From positions 20,241 to 73,284 of the forward strand of contig CADAZN010000013.1 of the NCBI GenBank assembly GCA_902792435.1: a stretch of 53,044 nt of DNA, written 5' to 3'. The position numbers and the translations under genes were made by a program. Source of the stretch: an uncultured Bacteroidales bacterium. GTDB lineage: Bacteria > Bacteroidota > Bacteroidia > Bacteroidales > Muribaculaceae. The notes beneath the pieces are model-generated. The model was not told the origin of the DNA, made no database searches, and was given only the letters and a program-made list of their open reading frames with translations. Positions 1-8,540 of this stretch are shown piece by piece (the first letter of the stretch is position 1; each line of letters begins with the position of its first letter).

Positions 1-1812
1 GTTTTGTGGTGTGAAGTTGAAGGTCACAACTTTGCTGCCATGGGCAGGAATCTCGGCCTCGACCACTGTGGTGTATTCGCCGTACTCGTCAATCTGCTCA
101 TTGCTCACATAGAGGAAGAGCTTGCCCGAGAATCGGTCGTCGCTGTTGTTTTGCACAGTGACATGGCATTGCTCGGCAGCGCCCACCCTGTGGTCGCCAG
201 TGAACTCAAAGTTGGTGGAGGTGAGGTCGTTGAGTGGGTGGTCGACCAGTGTTGCCGTGTTGCCACTCACGTTCATCTCAATGTAGTAACGGTCGCTCTC
301 AAGCATTGGAATCCACTCGCTGGTGCCTTGCACTTGGCACACAGGCACAATTTTATAGGTGCCGTCGGGCCACTTGTCGGTAACCGAGATAGTGCTTGAG
401 TAGTAAGTCATGCTTGCAATCATCTCAACGAAATTGTTGTTGCTGTCGTAAAGGGCGATGCCGCGAGCATACTTGGTGCCGTCATCGATATGGTCCTCGG
501 CTGTAACAACCACCTGGCGACGCTTGTAAAGCGAGAAACCATTGCTGCCGCGTTCCAACTCACTGTTGCCTGAGTAGTACATGTTGTAGACGGTGAGCAC
601 ATGATTCACGTCATCGCCTTGTCCGCTGTAGCCAGGAGTGATGCCAATGATGGCGGTCTGGTCGATGTTGTAGCCCTCGGCGCTGGTCGAGGCACCGATG
701 CCGGCAGTATGTGGATTCATGATTGCCAGCTGGAAATATCCATTGCCCAGGCCTCCCCAGCCCCAGTTGATGTGGTAGTAGTCGCCCATCTCATAGCCGT
801 CACACACAAAAGAGTGTCCGCCACCGCTGCCTGCACGGCCGTTGTAAACCATGGGACGGCCAGCAACGAGCTCTTGGTAAACCATGTCTTCCCACGCTTG
901 CTGGTCATAGTCGCTGCGATAAACTAGCTGAGCATTATAGTCAAAGTAATTATTAAATGCTTTAGGAATATAGGGATCGGTGGTGCCCGAAGCGGTGAGG
1001 GCGTAGGTCATGTGGGCAGCATGTCCCACATAGAGCATGAGAGTTGCAACGGCGTCGGTGTAAACCTGGTCCTCGCTGCCGTTGTAGCTATCGAGCATGT
1101 GTGCCCAGTCAAAAGTGGTGACGGGCAGATCTTCGGTGGTCTGGGTGATATACTCTCCCATGTTTCCTGTTCCGTAACCATATTGGTAGCTAGGAATCAC
1201 CTGAGTTGTCTGTGCGGGATAATTGTAGTATTTCATTACCTGCGACATGGCGGTTGCCACGCAGCCAGTGTAGGAGGGCTCATACTCGCCGTCCTCGTTC
1301 TTGACCTGTGGACACTTGTCCCAATAGGGGCGTGCCTGGTCCCACTTGGTGGTGAGCAGTGGAGCTATAGAGTTGCGGGTGTCAATCACATTCTCGCCCT
1401 TGGGAGCGGCTAGTGCGCTTTTGAGTATTGAGGGCTCTACAAGGTCGAGTTGCGAGATTTGCTGAGCATAATCCTCAAGCCAAGCTTTCATGTTGATGGG
1501 AACATTATTGTCGTCGAAGTAACCTTCGTCGCTATAGCCCAAGATGGGATTGATGCGGTCATCGCCTGAGATGATAACAAAACCCTGGTTGTTACCAACG
1601 TTAAATATATAGAAAGCAGCATCGTTGCTAGATGCTTTATGTGTTTTGTTGGCACGCTTAGCCACGTTTAGTTTCAGCTGCTCTTTTTTCTTCTTTAGTA
1701 CAAATTGTGCAGCTTCTTGTTGAGCTTGTTCAATAGTAATTGGCGAAGCGTTAGCAATAAACGCCATGCTCATGCACAACATGAGAATGGCAATAAATTT
1801 GTTGTTTGTCAT
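1..1812 (-). CDS. C10 family (streptopain-like) cysteine protease, C-terminus cut by window edge
   Basis: Secreted papain-fold protease. The reading frame is open to the left edge, so 604 codons are present and the C-terminus is missing. A signal peptide starts at the ATG at 1812 (MTNNKFIAILMLCMSMAFIA). It is followed by a Spi-like inhibitory prodomain (residues about 24-125, including FYIFNVGNNQGFVIISGDDR). The catalytic Cys184 lies in YTGCVATAMSQ and His333 in GGGHSFVCDGY, with INWGWGG after it, the classic C10 arrangement. The region after the protease domain looks like beta-sandwich modules; a T9SS sorting domain may lie beyond the edge (inference). A well-formed promoter lies directly upstream, so it is probably transcribed alone. 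Such enzymes in gut Bacteroidales digest extracellular protein and activate by removing the prodomain. Confidence 0.9.
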   Translation of the reverse strand, partial: MTNNKFIAILMLCMSMAFIANASPITIEQAQQEAAQFVLKKKKEQLKLNVAKRANKTHKASSNDAAFYIFNVGNNQGFVIISGDDRINPILGYSDEGYFDDNNVPINMKAWLEDYAQQISQLDLVEPSILKSALAAPKGENVIDTRNSIAPLLTTKWDQARPYWDKCPQVKNEDGEYEPSYTGCVATAMSQVMKYYNYPAQTTQVIPSYQYGYGTGNMGEYITQTTEDLPVTTFDWAHMLDSYNGSEDQVYTDAVATLMLYVGHAAHMTYALTASGTTDPYIPKAFNNYFDYNAQLVYRSDYDQQAWEDMVYQELVAGRPMVYNGRAGSGGGHSFVCDGYEMGDYYHINWGWGGLGNGYFQLAIMNPHTAGIGASTSAEGYNIDQTAIIGITPGYSGQGDDVNHVLTVYNMYYSGNSELERGSNGFSLYKRRQVVVTAEDHIDDGTKYARGIALYDSNNNFVEMIASMTYYSSTISVTDKWPDGTYKIVPVCQVQGTSEWIPMLESDRYYIEMNVSGNTATLVDHPLNDLTSTNFEFTGDHRVGAAEQCHVTVQNNSDDRFSGKLFLYVSNEQIDEYGEYTTVVEAEIPAHGSKVVTFNFTPQN

Positions 1813-1865
1813 TATTTAAAATGATAAGTTTGGTTTAGTATGTATATTTATGTCTAATGGACGGG

Positions 1866-1897
1866 CAAAAGTAGGTCAATAATAAAGAACACCCAAA
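1866..1897 (-). promoter_or_regulatory. Bacteroidota-type promoter for the C10 protease
   Basis: On the minus strand a TTTG box (1897-1894) is followed by a 20 bp spacer and TACTTTTG (1873-1866). This fits the Bacteroidota sigma-ABfr consensus TTTG-N19/21-TAnnTTTG. It predicts a start near 1860 and a leader of roughly 48 nt. Confidence 0.75.
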
Positions 1898-1920
1898 ATA
1901 ATTCAACGAATTGGGTATAT

Positions 1921-1966
1921 AAAAAAGTCAAAGGCACATTCCTAAGGTTAAAAGGAATGTGCCTTT
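1921..1966 (-). terminator. Intrinsic terminator closing the murein-salvage gene run
   Basis: A perfect 15 bp inverted repeat (1929-1943 and 1952/1953-1966, core AAGGCACATTCC) with a loop of about 9 nt is followed on the minus strand by GAC and six T. It sits just downstream of the SGNH hydrolase stop and separates the long co-directional run from the C10 protease promoter. Confidence 0.85.
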
Positions 1967-1989
1967 GATGATTAGGTGTGGGGAAGGGG

Positions 1990-2661
1990 CTATCGGGTAT
2001 ATTTCCAGATGGCGTCACGCCAAATCAGATATCCAGGGCCCAGCAGGTGCAAGCCATCGTTGGTGAGGTCTTCGCGCAGCTTGCCATTCTTGTCTACGAA
2101 AAGAGGGTAGAGGTTAATCCAAGTCACACCCTGGCGCTTGCATACCTCTTCCATTGCACGGTTTCCGTCGATTACCACCTGCTCGCGACCTTTGAGGAGC
2201 TTCCACATCTGCACGTCGGTGTTAAATGGTAGCATCGACTGCAGATATATCTTGGTGTGTGGACAGCGTTGCTTGATGAGGACAATAAGTTTCTCCATAG
2301 CCCTTCCTATGCTGTCGCCATCAACGCCGTGCGACACATCGTTCACACCACTGAGGATGAAAATCTTGCGTGGCTTTCCCTTGAGGATTGGCTCCATGCG
2401 CTCATAGAGGCCTTGCACTATGTCGCCAATGATGCCGCGGTTCTTCACATGAGGGTTGCGGAGCAGCTCGTTCCACTCGGCACCATCGGTAAGGCTGTTG
2501 CCAAGCATGATGATGTCGCGGCGATGTACGGGCAGGTCGTCGAAGTGGGTAGCACGGCGCACATAGTACTTGTCTTGATTGGCAGTGCGCTCAGGCGCTT
2601 GCGCCTGCACAGCAGTAATTGCTGCGATGACTGCGATTAACAACAATATAGTTCGTTTCAT
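1990..2661 (-). CDS. SGNH/GDSL-family hydrolase, exported
   Basis: 223-residue exported esterase/acetylhydrolase-type protein with a signal peptide (MKRTILLLIAVIAAITAVQA). SGNH blocks seen: block I GNSLTDG with nucleophile Ser56; the Asn block GVND (Asn107); block V DGLH (Asp202, His205). The length and motifs fit the short GDSL family related to sialate O-acetylesterases and platelet-activating-factor acetylhydrolases. It is the last gene of the run, 26 bp after murQ and directly before the terminator. That position suggests removal of O-acetyl groups from murein sugars or glycans before uptake (inference). The substrate cannot be read from sequence; another acylated glycan is equally possible. 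Confidence 0.85.
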   Translation of the reverse strand: MKRTILLLIAVIAAITAVQAQAPERTANQDKYYVRRATHFDDLPVHRRDIIMLGNSLTDGAEWNELLRNPHVKNRGIIGDIVQGLYERMEPILKGKPRKIFILSGVNDVSHGVDGDSIGRAMEKLIVLIKQRCPHTKIYLQSMLPFNTDVQMWKLLKGREQVVIDGNRAMEEVCKRQGVTWINLYPLFVDKNGKLREDLTNDGLHLLGPGYLIWRDAIWKYTR

Positions 2662-2687
2662 AATAAATGTGGTTTGAGGTTACGTTA

Positions 2688-3509
2688 TTATTCGCTTATG
2701 CCACGGTAGGCGTCGCATGCGTTCTTCACGCTGCCGTGAAGTAGTAGCAGTCGCTTTGCCTCGCCGTAGCTGAGGCCAAGTTCGTCGACCACCATGCGTG
2801 TGCCGCGGTCCACGAGTTTCTGATTGGTGAGTTGCATGTTCACCATCTTGTTGCCCTTCACGCGTCCCATCTGAATCATGACGCTAGTTGAAATCATATT
2901 ACAGATGAGTTTTTGGCCTGTTCCGCTCTTCATGCGGCTACTGCCAGTGACGTATTCAGGTCCAACAATCATCTCGATGGGAATCTCGGCAGCCTCGCTG
3001 ATGGGGGCGTCGGGGTTGCTGGTGATGGCAGCGGTGAGGCATCCATGGGCACGGGCGTCGCGCAGGGCACCAATCACATAGGGTGTGGTGCCACTGGCTG
3101 CGATGCCTATAACGGTGTCGTTGCTAGTGATGTTGTGCTCTTGCAGGTCTTTCCAGCCCTGAGCCTCATCGTCCTCGGCGTTTTCCACGGCATTGCGCAA
3201 GGCATAGTCACCTCCAGCAATCAACCCAATAATCCACCCTGGGTCCATGCCGAAGGTGGGGGGTATCTCGCTTGCATCGAGCACACCGAGACGGCCGCTG
3301 GTGCCGGCACCCATGTAGAAGATGCGTCCTCCTCGTTTCATTCTCTTCACTATCTCAGTGACGAGTTTCTCGATTTGTGGAATGGCCTTCTGCACGGCGT
3401 CGGCGACCTTGTGGTCTTCTTGGTTGATCTCGGTCAACAGCTCATGTACGCTCTTCTTCTCTAGGTCGTCATAGAGAGATGGCTGTTCGCTAATTTTAAT
3501 AAAAGCCAT
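2688..3509 (-). CDS. murQ: N-acetylmuramic acid 6-phosphate etherase
   Basis: Cytoplasmic SIS-domain lyase that cleaves the D-lactyl ether of MurNAc-6-phosphate to give GlcNAc-6-phosphate and D-lactate. The family signature is clear: GGRIFYMGAGTSGRLGVLD followed by ASEIPPTFG, with the catalytic Glu81 in that block; a conserved acidic AEDDEAQG segment; the sugar-phosphate loop IAASGTTPYVIGAL; and GSSRMKSGTGQK. At 273 aa it is slightly shorter than the roughly 300 aa E. coli enzyme. It lies directly after the putative MurNAc kinase gene, separated only by a short heptad-repeat spacer. It anchors the murein-salvage interpretation of the whole gene run. Confidence 0.96.
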   Translation of the reverse strand: MAFIKISEQPSLYDDLEKKSVHELLTEINQEDHKVADAVQKAIPQIEKLVTEIVKRMKRGGRIFYMGAGTSGRLGVLDASEIPPTFGMDPGWIIGLIAGGDYALRNAVENAEDDEAQGWKDLQEHNITSNDTVIGIAASGTTPYVIGALRDARAHGCLTAAITSNPDAPISEAAEIPIEMIVGPEYVTGSSRMKSGTGQKLICNMISTSVMIQMGRVKGNKMVNMQLTNQKLVDRGTRMVVDELGLSYGEAKRLLLLHGSVKNACDAYRGISE

Positions 3510-3515
3510 AACTCA

Positions 3516-3550
3516 TTAAGTATTAAGTTATAAGTATTAAATGCTAGGTG
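3516..3550. repeat. Degenerate heptad repeat between murK and murQ
   Basis: Five consecutive 7-mers read TTAAGTA, TTAAGTT, ATAAGTA, TTAAATG, CTAGGTG. The array fills most of the 58 bp spacer between the two genes. Confidence 0.7.
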
Positions 3551-3567
3551 TTTTTTGCTATTCTTAA

Positions 3568-4416
3568 TTAAGCATTGGTAGAGTGATACTTGATGAGGCC
3601 TTCCATTGGAGCTTGAATGATGTTGCCAATGGTGATGCCAAGTTTGCTGGCAGCCTCAATGAGAACGTCCTTCTGGAGCAATGCTATCGAACCCACGAAA
3701 TTGCAAGGAAGTTCCTTGTAGTGTGGATAGTTGGCGACGTTGCGAACGAAGAAATCGGTGAACGAGCGAAGCACGAGAGCATGGATTGATGGCTCGTTGA
3801 TGTTGCGCTCAATGAATGGTGCAAACTGTGCCAAGAATCGGTTGGCGGCAGGTTTGCGATACACACGTTCGATAATGGTGGTTCGGTCAAGGTTATATTC
3901 CTTGAGGAACTTCTCGCACAGGTGCTCGGGAAGTTGTTTCTTGAGCACGTCGCCAACGAGCAATTTGCCCAGCACGGCGCCGCTGCCCTCGTCGCCCAGG
4001 ATGTAGCCAAGAGGCGATACGTTGTCAACAACTTTCTCGCCGTCGTAGTAGCAGCTGTTGCTACCAGTGCCCAGGATACAGGCGATACCAGGCTCGCGTT
4101 GGCACAATGCGCGTGCTGCAGCAAGCAGGTCGGTATCGACTTCAATCTTTGTCACATGTGGCATGTTGCGTTTGAGGGCGTTGATAACCTGATTCTTAAT
4201 CTTGTCGCTGATAATGCCGGCACCATAGTAGTAAATCTCGGTTACCTCATAGCCTTGCAAATTGGGCATGAGTTCGGTCATGATGCATTCGGCCATCTCT
4301 TCCTCGGTCATGAGCAATGCGTTCATGCCTGTGGTGAAAATTTGAGCAACTTTTTTGTTTCCGTTTAGCAGACACCAGTCAATCTTGGTGGAGCCGCTGT
4401 CAGCAATTAAAATCAT
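3568..4416 (-). CDS. murK: BadF/BadG/NAGK-family sugar kinase, probable MurNAc kinase
   Basis: 282-residue ASKHA-fold kinase. The phosphate-1 motif IADSGSTKIDW (Asp6) is intact; probable catalytic Asp96 lies in VDTDLLAAARAL; GTGSN (116-120) and GDEGSG (141-146) form the phosphate-2 region; and FVGSIA is the adenosine motif. The family covers GlcNAc kinase and the MurK GlcNAc/MurNAc kinases. Its place between a NagX/MurT-type membrane protein and murQ matches the order I recall for murTKQ in Tannerella. The likely substrate is therefore free MurNAc, made into MurNAc-6-phosphate for MurQ (inference from context). GlcNAc is the main alternative substrate. A paralogue with an altered ATP motif lies at 19845-20714. 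Confidence 0.85.
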   Translation of the reverse strand: MILIADSGSTKIDWCLLNGNKKVAQIFTTGMNALLMTEEEMAECIMTELMPNLQGYEVTEIYYYGAGIISDKIKNQVINALKRNMPHVTKIEVDTDLLAAARALCQREPGIACILGTGSNSCYYDGEKVVDNVSPLGYILGDEGSGAVLGKLLVGDVLKKQLPEHLCEKFLKEYNLDRTTIIERVYRKPAANRFLAQFAPFIERNINEPSIHALVLRSFTDFFVRNVANYPHYKELPCNFVGSIALLQKDVLIEAASKLGITIGNIIQAPMEGLIKYHSTNA

Positions 4417-4490
4417 AATGTTATATTTTATAGTTTGTTATTGAATTATCGGAATAGGGAATTGTCATCGTGAACGTGAACTGGTTTCTG

Positions 4491-4530
4491 TCCTCTTGTC
4501 CCCTCGTTCTCTTGTCCTCTTGTCCTCTAA
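4491..4530. repeat. Degenerate octad repeat downstream of the NagX/MurT gene
   Basis: Five 8-mers read TCCTCTTG, TCCCCTCG, TTCTCTTG, TCCTCTTG, TCCTCTAA. The array runs into the stop codon (4527-4529) of the upstream gene and lies in the 110 bp spacer before murK. Confidence 0.75.
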
Positions 4531-5684
4531 ATTTTGATATATATTTTCTTCTTATAAAGGATATAGCCAAAGCACCAAGTGATGCACACAAAGATGATGG
4601 CATAGAGGCATGAGGCAGCTTCGGGCGACCAAGTGATGGCCTTGCAGCCGTCGTGGATGAGAGTGTGAATAGTAATTGGGTCACCGTCGGCATTGGTGCC
4701 GAAACGCAATGCACCAAATGTGATGGCTAGAAGTGTGCCAACCAAGTAGCAGAACAATGGGTTGATGCCAAATGACTGGAAGAAGCGGCACCAACGGTTG
4801 TGGCCCTTTATGTCGATAGCATAGATAAGCATAGCCAGGATGCACGAAGCCATACCGCAAGTTATAAGCACATAGCTCGAGGTCCATGCCTTCTTGCTGC
4901 ATGGAATGCCATATTGTAACAACCAGCCCACGAGCAGCATGAGTGAACCCCACACAGCGATTTCGACAATGCGGTCTTGATTCTTGTGCACTGTGTTGAT
5001 GCACTTGCCCACCATGAAGCCAATGAGAACATGGGCGATGCAAGGCAGGGTGCTGAGGATGCCCTCGGGGTCGAGGGCGAGTTTCTCGCCGAATGCCTCC
5101 TCATGATACATGTGGTCCTCGCCAAGCACGGCGCAGTCCACACGCGACAGGATGTTATCAAGCGAGAACTCATAGCCGTTACCCAAGCCTAAAATCAAGG
5201 CATAGGCAATGAGGATAATTCCTATTATCCAGGGGATGAATTTACTCTTGAAAAGCACTGCAATCATCGACCCGAAGAAGTAAACGAGCGCTAAGCGCTG
5301 GAACACGCCCAGGATGCGCAGGTCGCCAAACATCTTGGCAAAGAAGTGCGACTCGGGGTCATAAAGTCCTCTCAGCCACATGCCAAACCACTGCACTACC
5401 CATCCAATGAGGAAGAGGATAATAGTGCGTCGGCATATCTTGAGCATGAGGCTGCCGCTGAGCTTGAAATTAAACTTGCGCAGCGAGAAGAACATCGACA
5501 CACCCATCACAAACATGAAGAACGGGAACACCAAGTCGGTGGGTGTGAGCCCTATCCACTCAGCATGTTCCAGCGGAGCATAAATATTGCTCCACGTTCC
5601 TGGATTGTTGACCAGGAGCATTCCTGCTATTGTGATTCCTCGCAATATGTCAAGCGAGAGTAGTCGTTTTGAATCTTTTGCCAT
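4527..5684 (-). CDS. NagX/MurT-type polytopic membrane protein (heparan-glucosaminide acetyltransferase-like)
   Basis: 385-residue integral membrane protein with about ten hydrophobic segments. The N-terminus LLSLDILRGITIAGMLLVNN followed by a PTDLVFPFFMFVMGVSM segment is the hallmark of the COG4299 family (DUF5009, related to lysosomal HGSNAT). Bacterial members next to amino-sugar genes were named NagX and predicted to transport GlcNAc. I recall the Tannerella MurNAc transporter MurT as belonging here, and the order here (this gene, kinase, murQ) matches murTKQ. The best reading is an inner-membrane MurNAc uptake protein. A trans-membrane acyltransferase acting on amino sugars is the alternative. 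Confidence 0.8.
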   Translation of the reverse strand: MAKDSKRLLSLDILRGITIAGMLLVNNPGTWSNIYAPLEHAEWIGLTPTDLVFPFFMFVMGVSMFFSLRKFNFKLSGSLMLKICRRTIILFLIGWVVQWFGMWLRGLYDPESHFFAKMFGDLRILGVFQRLALVYFFGSMIAVLFKSKFIPWIIGIILIAYALILGLGNGYEFSLDNILSRVDCAVLGEDHMYHEEAFGEKLALDPEGILSTLPCIAHVLIGFMVGKCINTVHKNQDRIVEIAVWGSLMLLVGWLLQYGIPCSKKAWTSSYVLITCGMASCILAMLIYAIDIKGHNRWCRFFQSFGINPLFCYLVGTLLAITFGALRFGTNADGDPITIHTLIHDGCKAITWSPEAASCLYAIIFVCITWCFGYILYKKKIYIKI

Positions 5685-5715
5685 ATATCTTTGTTGAAAA
5701 ATATTAAGAGTTTAT

Positions 5716-8502
5716 CTATTTAACTACTTTACTAACTTCGTCTATCAAGTAGATGAGCGACTGGTAGGGCACACCGCTGTGGGTGCTGAGCCCAATCTCA
5801 CAGGTGCGGCTGTTGCTGAAGCCACGCTTGATGCCTGCTGCTTCGATTTGTGGGCGCAATTTGCGCAGAGCGTAGGCGTTGAGCTCGGGATGAGTGAATC
5901 CCTTGTCGCCAGCAAAGCCGCAGCATCCCACTCCCTCGGGCACTAGCACGCGGGTAGAGCATCGCTTGGCGAGGTCGAGTATCTTGCCATCAATCTTCAT
6001 TAGCTTCGACGAACAAGTAATATGAAGAGCGATGGGCTCATCGGTAGGATTGAACTCCAAGTCTTGCGCCACATAGTCATGAATGAACTCCATAAGTTCC
6101 ATGGGCTTGATTTCTTTCATGTGCTCACGCATGTGGTGCAGGCACGGACTCTGGTCGCACACAATGGGCAAGTTGCCGCCATCGCTAGCTTTGAGCAAAG
6201 CTTTCTCTAGTTCATCGGTCTTTTGCTGGGCAATGTCGGGCATGCCCTTGCTGTTCCAAATCATGCCACAACACAGGTTGCTCATGTTTTCGGGATAGAT
6301 GACTTCCCATCCAGCCTTGTTAAGGAACGCAACAACTTTGTCAACAAGGTCAACCTTCACACCATGCTTGTCACGTCCCAAAGCTTGGTTGAGGCAGCTG
6401 GGGAAGTACACAACTTTTTTGTCGCTTGCAGCTTGCTCCAGAGCCTTCATTTTGTGTGGCTTAGGAGTGGATGGAGTCCACAATGGAGCACCAATCGCAT
6501 GCATAGCTTTGCCCACTGCTTTAACGCCACCATCGCCCAGCACCGATTGTGCAGCACTGGCGACATATAGAAGCGACTTGATACTGTCTTTGGTAACAGC
6601 AAAGTGACGAGCCACTTGACTGCCAATGCTATGGGCTGCAGAGCCTTTACTATGCTGTTCGGCACGAATGTCGTGGGTGAGTTCGCCCACGTTTATGCCC
6701 ATGGGGCATGAGGTGGAGCACAGGCCATCGGCGGCGCAGGTAGCTTCACCATAGTATTTATATTGTTTTTCGAGGCGCTTCAATCGCTCTGGATCTTCGC
6801 CTGTATCTTTTAATCGAGAAATCTCACGCTGCACTATGATGCGCTGGCGCGATGAGAGAGTGAAACCGCTGCTCACGCAGTTAACCTCGCAGAATCCACA
6901 CTCGATGCACTTGTTCACGTTGTCGTTGGTCAAGGGCATGGGTTTGAGGTTCTTGATAAAGCACTCGGGGTCATCATTGAAAATAACGCCAGGATTCAAG
7001 ATTCCATTAGGGTCAAAGAGCTTCTTAACGTCAAGCATCACTTGATAGGCCTTCTCTCCCCATTCTTTCTTCACGAAGGGTGCCATGTTGCGGCCGGTGC
7101 CATGCTCTGCCTTGAGCGAACCGTCATATTTGTCGATAACCAGTTCCACAACGGCGCGCATCAAGTTTTCATAGCGCTTGATTTCTTCCTGGGTGTCAAA
7201 TGACTGTGAAATGATGAAGTGATAGTTGCCCTCAAGGGCATGGCCGTAGATGCAGCTGTCGTCGTAGCCATAGTCCTCAAGCATCTGAGCAAGGTCGACC
7301 GTTGCTTGTGGCAAATCCTCGATATGGAATGCCACATCCTCAATGAGCACTGTGGTGCCAAGTGGACGGGTACCGCCCACACTGGGGAAGATGCCTGATC
7401 GTATCGCCCAATACTTACCATAGACCTTAGGGTCGTCGGTGAAGACGGCAGGCACGTACAGGTGGAACGGCTCAAGGATAGCCATTATTTCATCGATGTT
7501 GCTTTGCAGTTCTTCTTTGCTGTCGGCAAAGGTTTGGATGAGTACCGCAGTAAGGCCTTCGCCTGTGTTATCGTCAACGCTAGCGAGCGATTTCTTGTCG
7601 AGAATCTCGGCGCAGTGTACTGGACCTTTCTTCATTGCCACCACAGCCTCGCACGACTCGCGCATGTCTTGGAAATAGAGCATTGCGCTGGCGCGGTAGG
7701 GGTAGAGGTGTCCGGTTTTCATCGTGAACTCGCTGGCAAAAGCCAATGTTCCCTCGCTACCCACTATCAAGTGAGTAATGATGTCGAATGGGTCAGTATA
7801 TAGTACAAATGGCGAGATGTTCAGGCCTGTCACGTTTTTGATGGAATACTTGCGGCGAATGCGCTCAACAAGCTCTTTGTCGGCCATAACGCGGTCACGA
7901 ATGTCCTCTATGCACTTGATGAATTCGGGATGCGACTGTCTGAAAGCTTCGCGGCTTGCCTCATCGCCAGTGTCAAGCACGGTGCCGTCGGCAAGGACTA
8001 TGCGCATTGACTGCATCATGCGGTCGCTATTGGCGTGGGTGCCACAGCTCATTCCGCTGGCGTTGTTGATAACTATGCCTCCCACCATTGCCGAGTTTTT
8101 GCTGGCAGGGTCGGGAGTGAAAGCGCGGTTGTGTCGCGCAAGAATCTTATCTACCTCACTTCCCACAAGTCCCGGTTGCAGCTTGATGTAGCTGGAGTCG
8201 GGTGCTACCTCATAGCTCTCCCAATTCTTGCCTGCAACGATGAGGATGGAGTCGGTGTTGGTCTGTCCGCTCAGGCTGGTGCCTGCAGCGCGGAATGTCA
8301 CCGGCAGCTGCATCTCATTGGCAATGGCAAGCAGCTGCGCCACTTCTTGCTCATTCTTTGAGCGCACAACTATCTGCGGGATGTTGCGATAGAAGCCAGC
8401 ATCGGTTCCCCACGCTAGGCAGTGCAGGTCATCGGTGTAGATGCGCTCCTTTGGGATAAACTCCGCTATGCGCTTGAGATATGTCTTGTGGTTCTCGTCC
8501 AT
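5716..8502 (-). CDS. FAD-binding and Fe-S oxidoreductase, D-lactate dehydrogenase-like
   Basis: 928-residue fusion of a GlcD/DLD-type flavoprotein with a GlpC-type iron-sulfur module. An FAD_binding_4 domain (residues about 40-210, with TFRAAGTSLSGQ and the GGIVINNASG loop) is followed by the FAD-oxidase C-terminal domain (about 240-500, with EHGTGRNMAPF). Two ferredoxin-type clusters follow (CIECGFCEVNC from Cys532, and CAADGLCSTSCPMG near 589). Two CCG heterodisulfide-reductase-like motifs end it (CCGMIWN near 744, CCGFAGDKG near 860). Such proteins oxidise D-lactate, D-2-hydroxyglutarate or glycolate and pass electrons to the respiratory chain. Sitting in the murQ run, D-lactate freed from MurNAc-6-phosphate is the obvious substrate (inference). 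Confidence 0.9.
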   Translation of the reverse strand: MDENHKTYLKRIAEFIPKERIYTDDLHCLAWGTDAGFYRNIPQIVVRSKNEQEVAQLLAIANEMQLPVTFRAAGTSLSGQTNTDSILIVAGKNWESYEVAPDSSYIKLQPGLVGSEVDKILARHNRAFTPDPASKNSAMVGGIVINNASGMSCGTHANSDRMMQSMRIVLADGTVLDTGDEASREAFRQSHPEFIKCIEDIRDRVMADKELVERIRRKYSIKNVTGLNISPFVLYTDPFDIITHLIVGSEGTLAFASEFTMKTGHLYPYRASAMLYFQDMRESCEAVVAMKKGPVHCAEILDKKSLASVDDNTGEGLTAVLIQTFADSKEELQSNIDEIMAILEPFHLYVPAVFTDDPKVYGKYWAIRSGIFPSVGGTRPLGTTVLIEDVAFHIEDLPQATVDLAQMLEDYGYDDSCIYGHALEGNYHFIISQSFDTQEEIKRYENLMRAVVELVIDKYDGSLKAEHGTGRNMAPFVKKEWGEKAYQVMLDVKKLFDPNGILNPGVIFNDDPECFIKNLKPMPLTNDNVNKCIECGFCEVNCVSSGFTLSSRQRIIVQREISRLKDTGEDPERLKRLEKQYKYYGEATCAADGLCSTSCPMGINVGELTHDIRAEQHSKGSAAHSIGSQVARHFAVTKDSIKSLLYVASAAQSVLGDGGVKAVGKAMHAIGAPLWTPSTPKPHKMKALEQAASDKKVVYFPSCLNQALGRDKHGVKVDLVDKVVAFLNKAGWEVIYPENMSNLCCGMIWNSKGMPDIAQQKTDELEKALLKASDGGNLPIVCDQSPCLHHMREHMKEIKPMELMEFIHDYVAQDLEFNPTDEPIALHITCSSKLMKIDGKILDLAKRCSTRVLVPEGVGCCGFAGDKGFTHPELNAYALRKLRPQIEAAGIKRGFSNSRTCEIGLSTHSGVPYQSLIYLIDEVSKVVK

Positions 8503-8506
8503 TTTT

Positions 8507-8538
8507 TGCTAGATGTTCTATAAATGCTAGATGCTCTA
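8507..8538. repeat. 14 bp direct repeat between namZ and the FAD/Fe-S gene
   Basis: TGCTAGATGTTCTA (8507-8520) and TGCTAGATGCTCTA (8525-8538) differ at one base and have an 18 bp period. They fill the 38 bp spacer between two genes. The CTAG-containing words resemble the repeat at 36751-36787. Confidence 0.65.
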
Positions 8539-8540
8539 GA

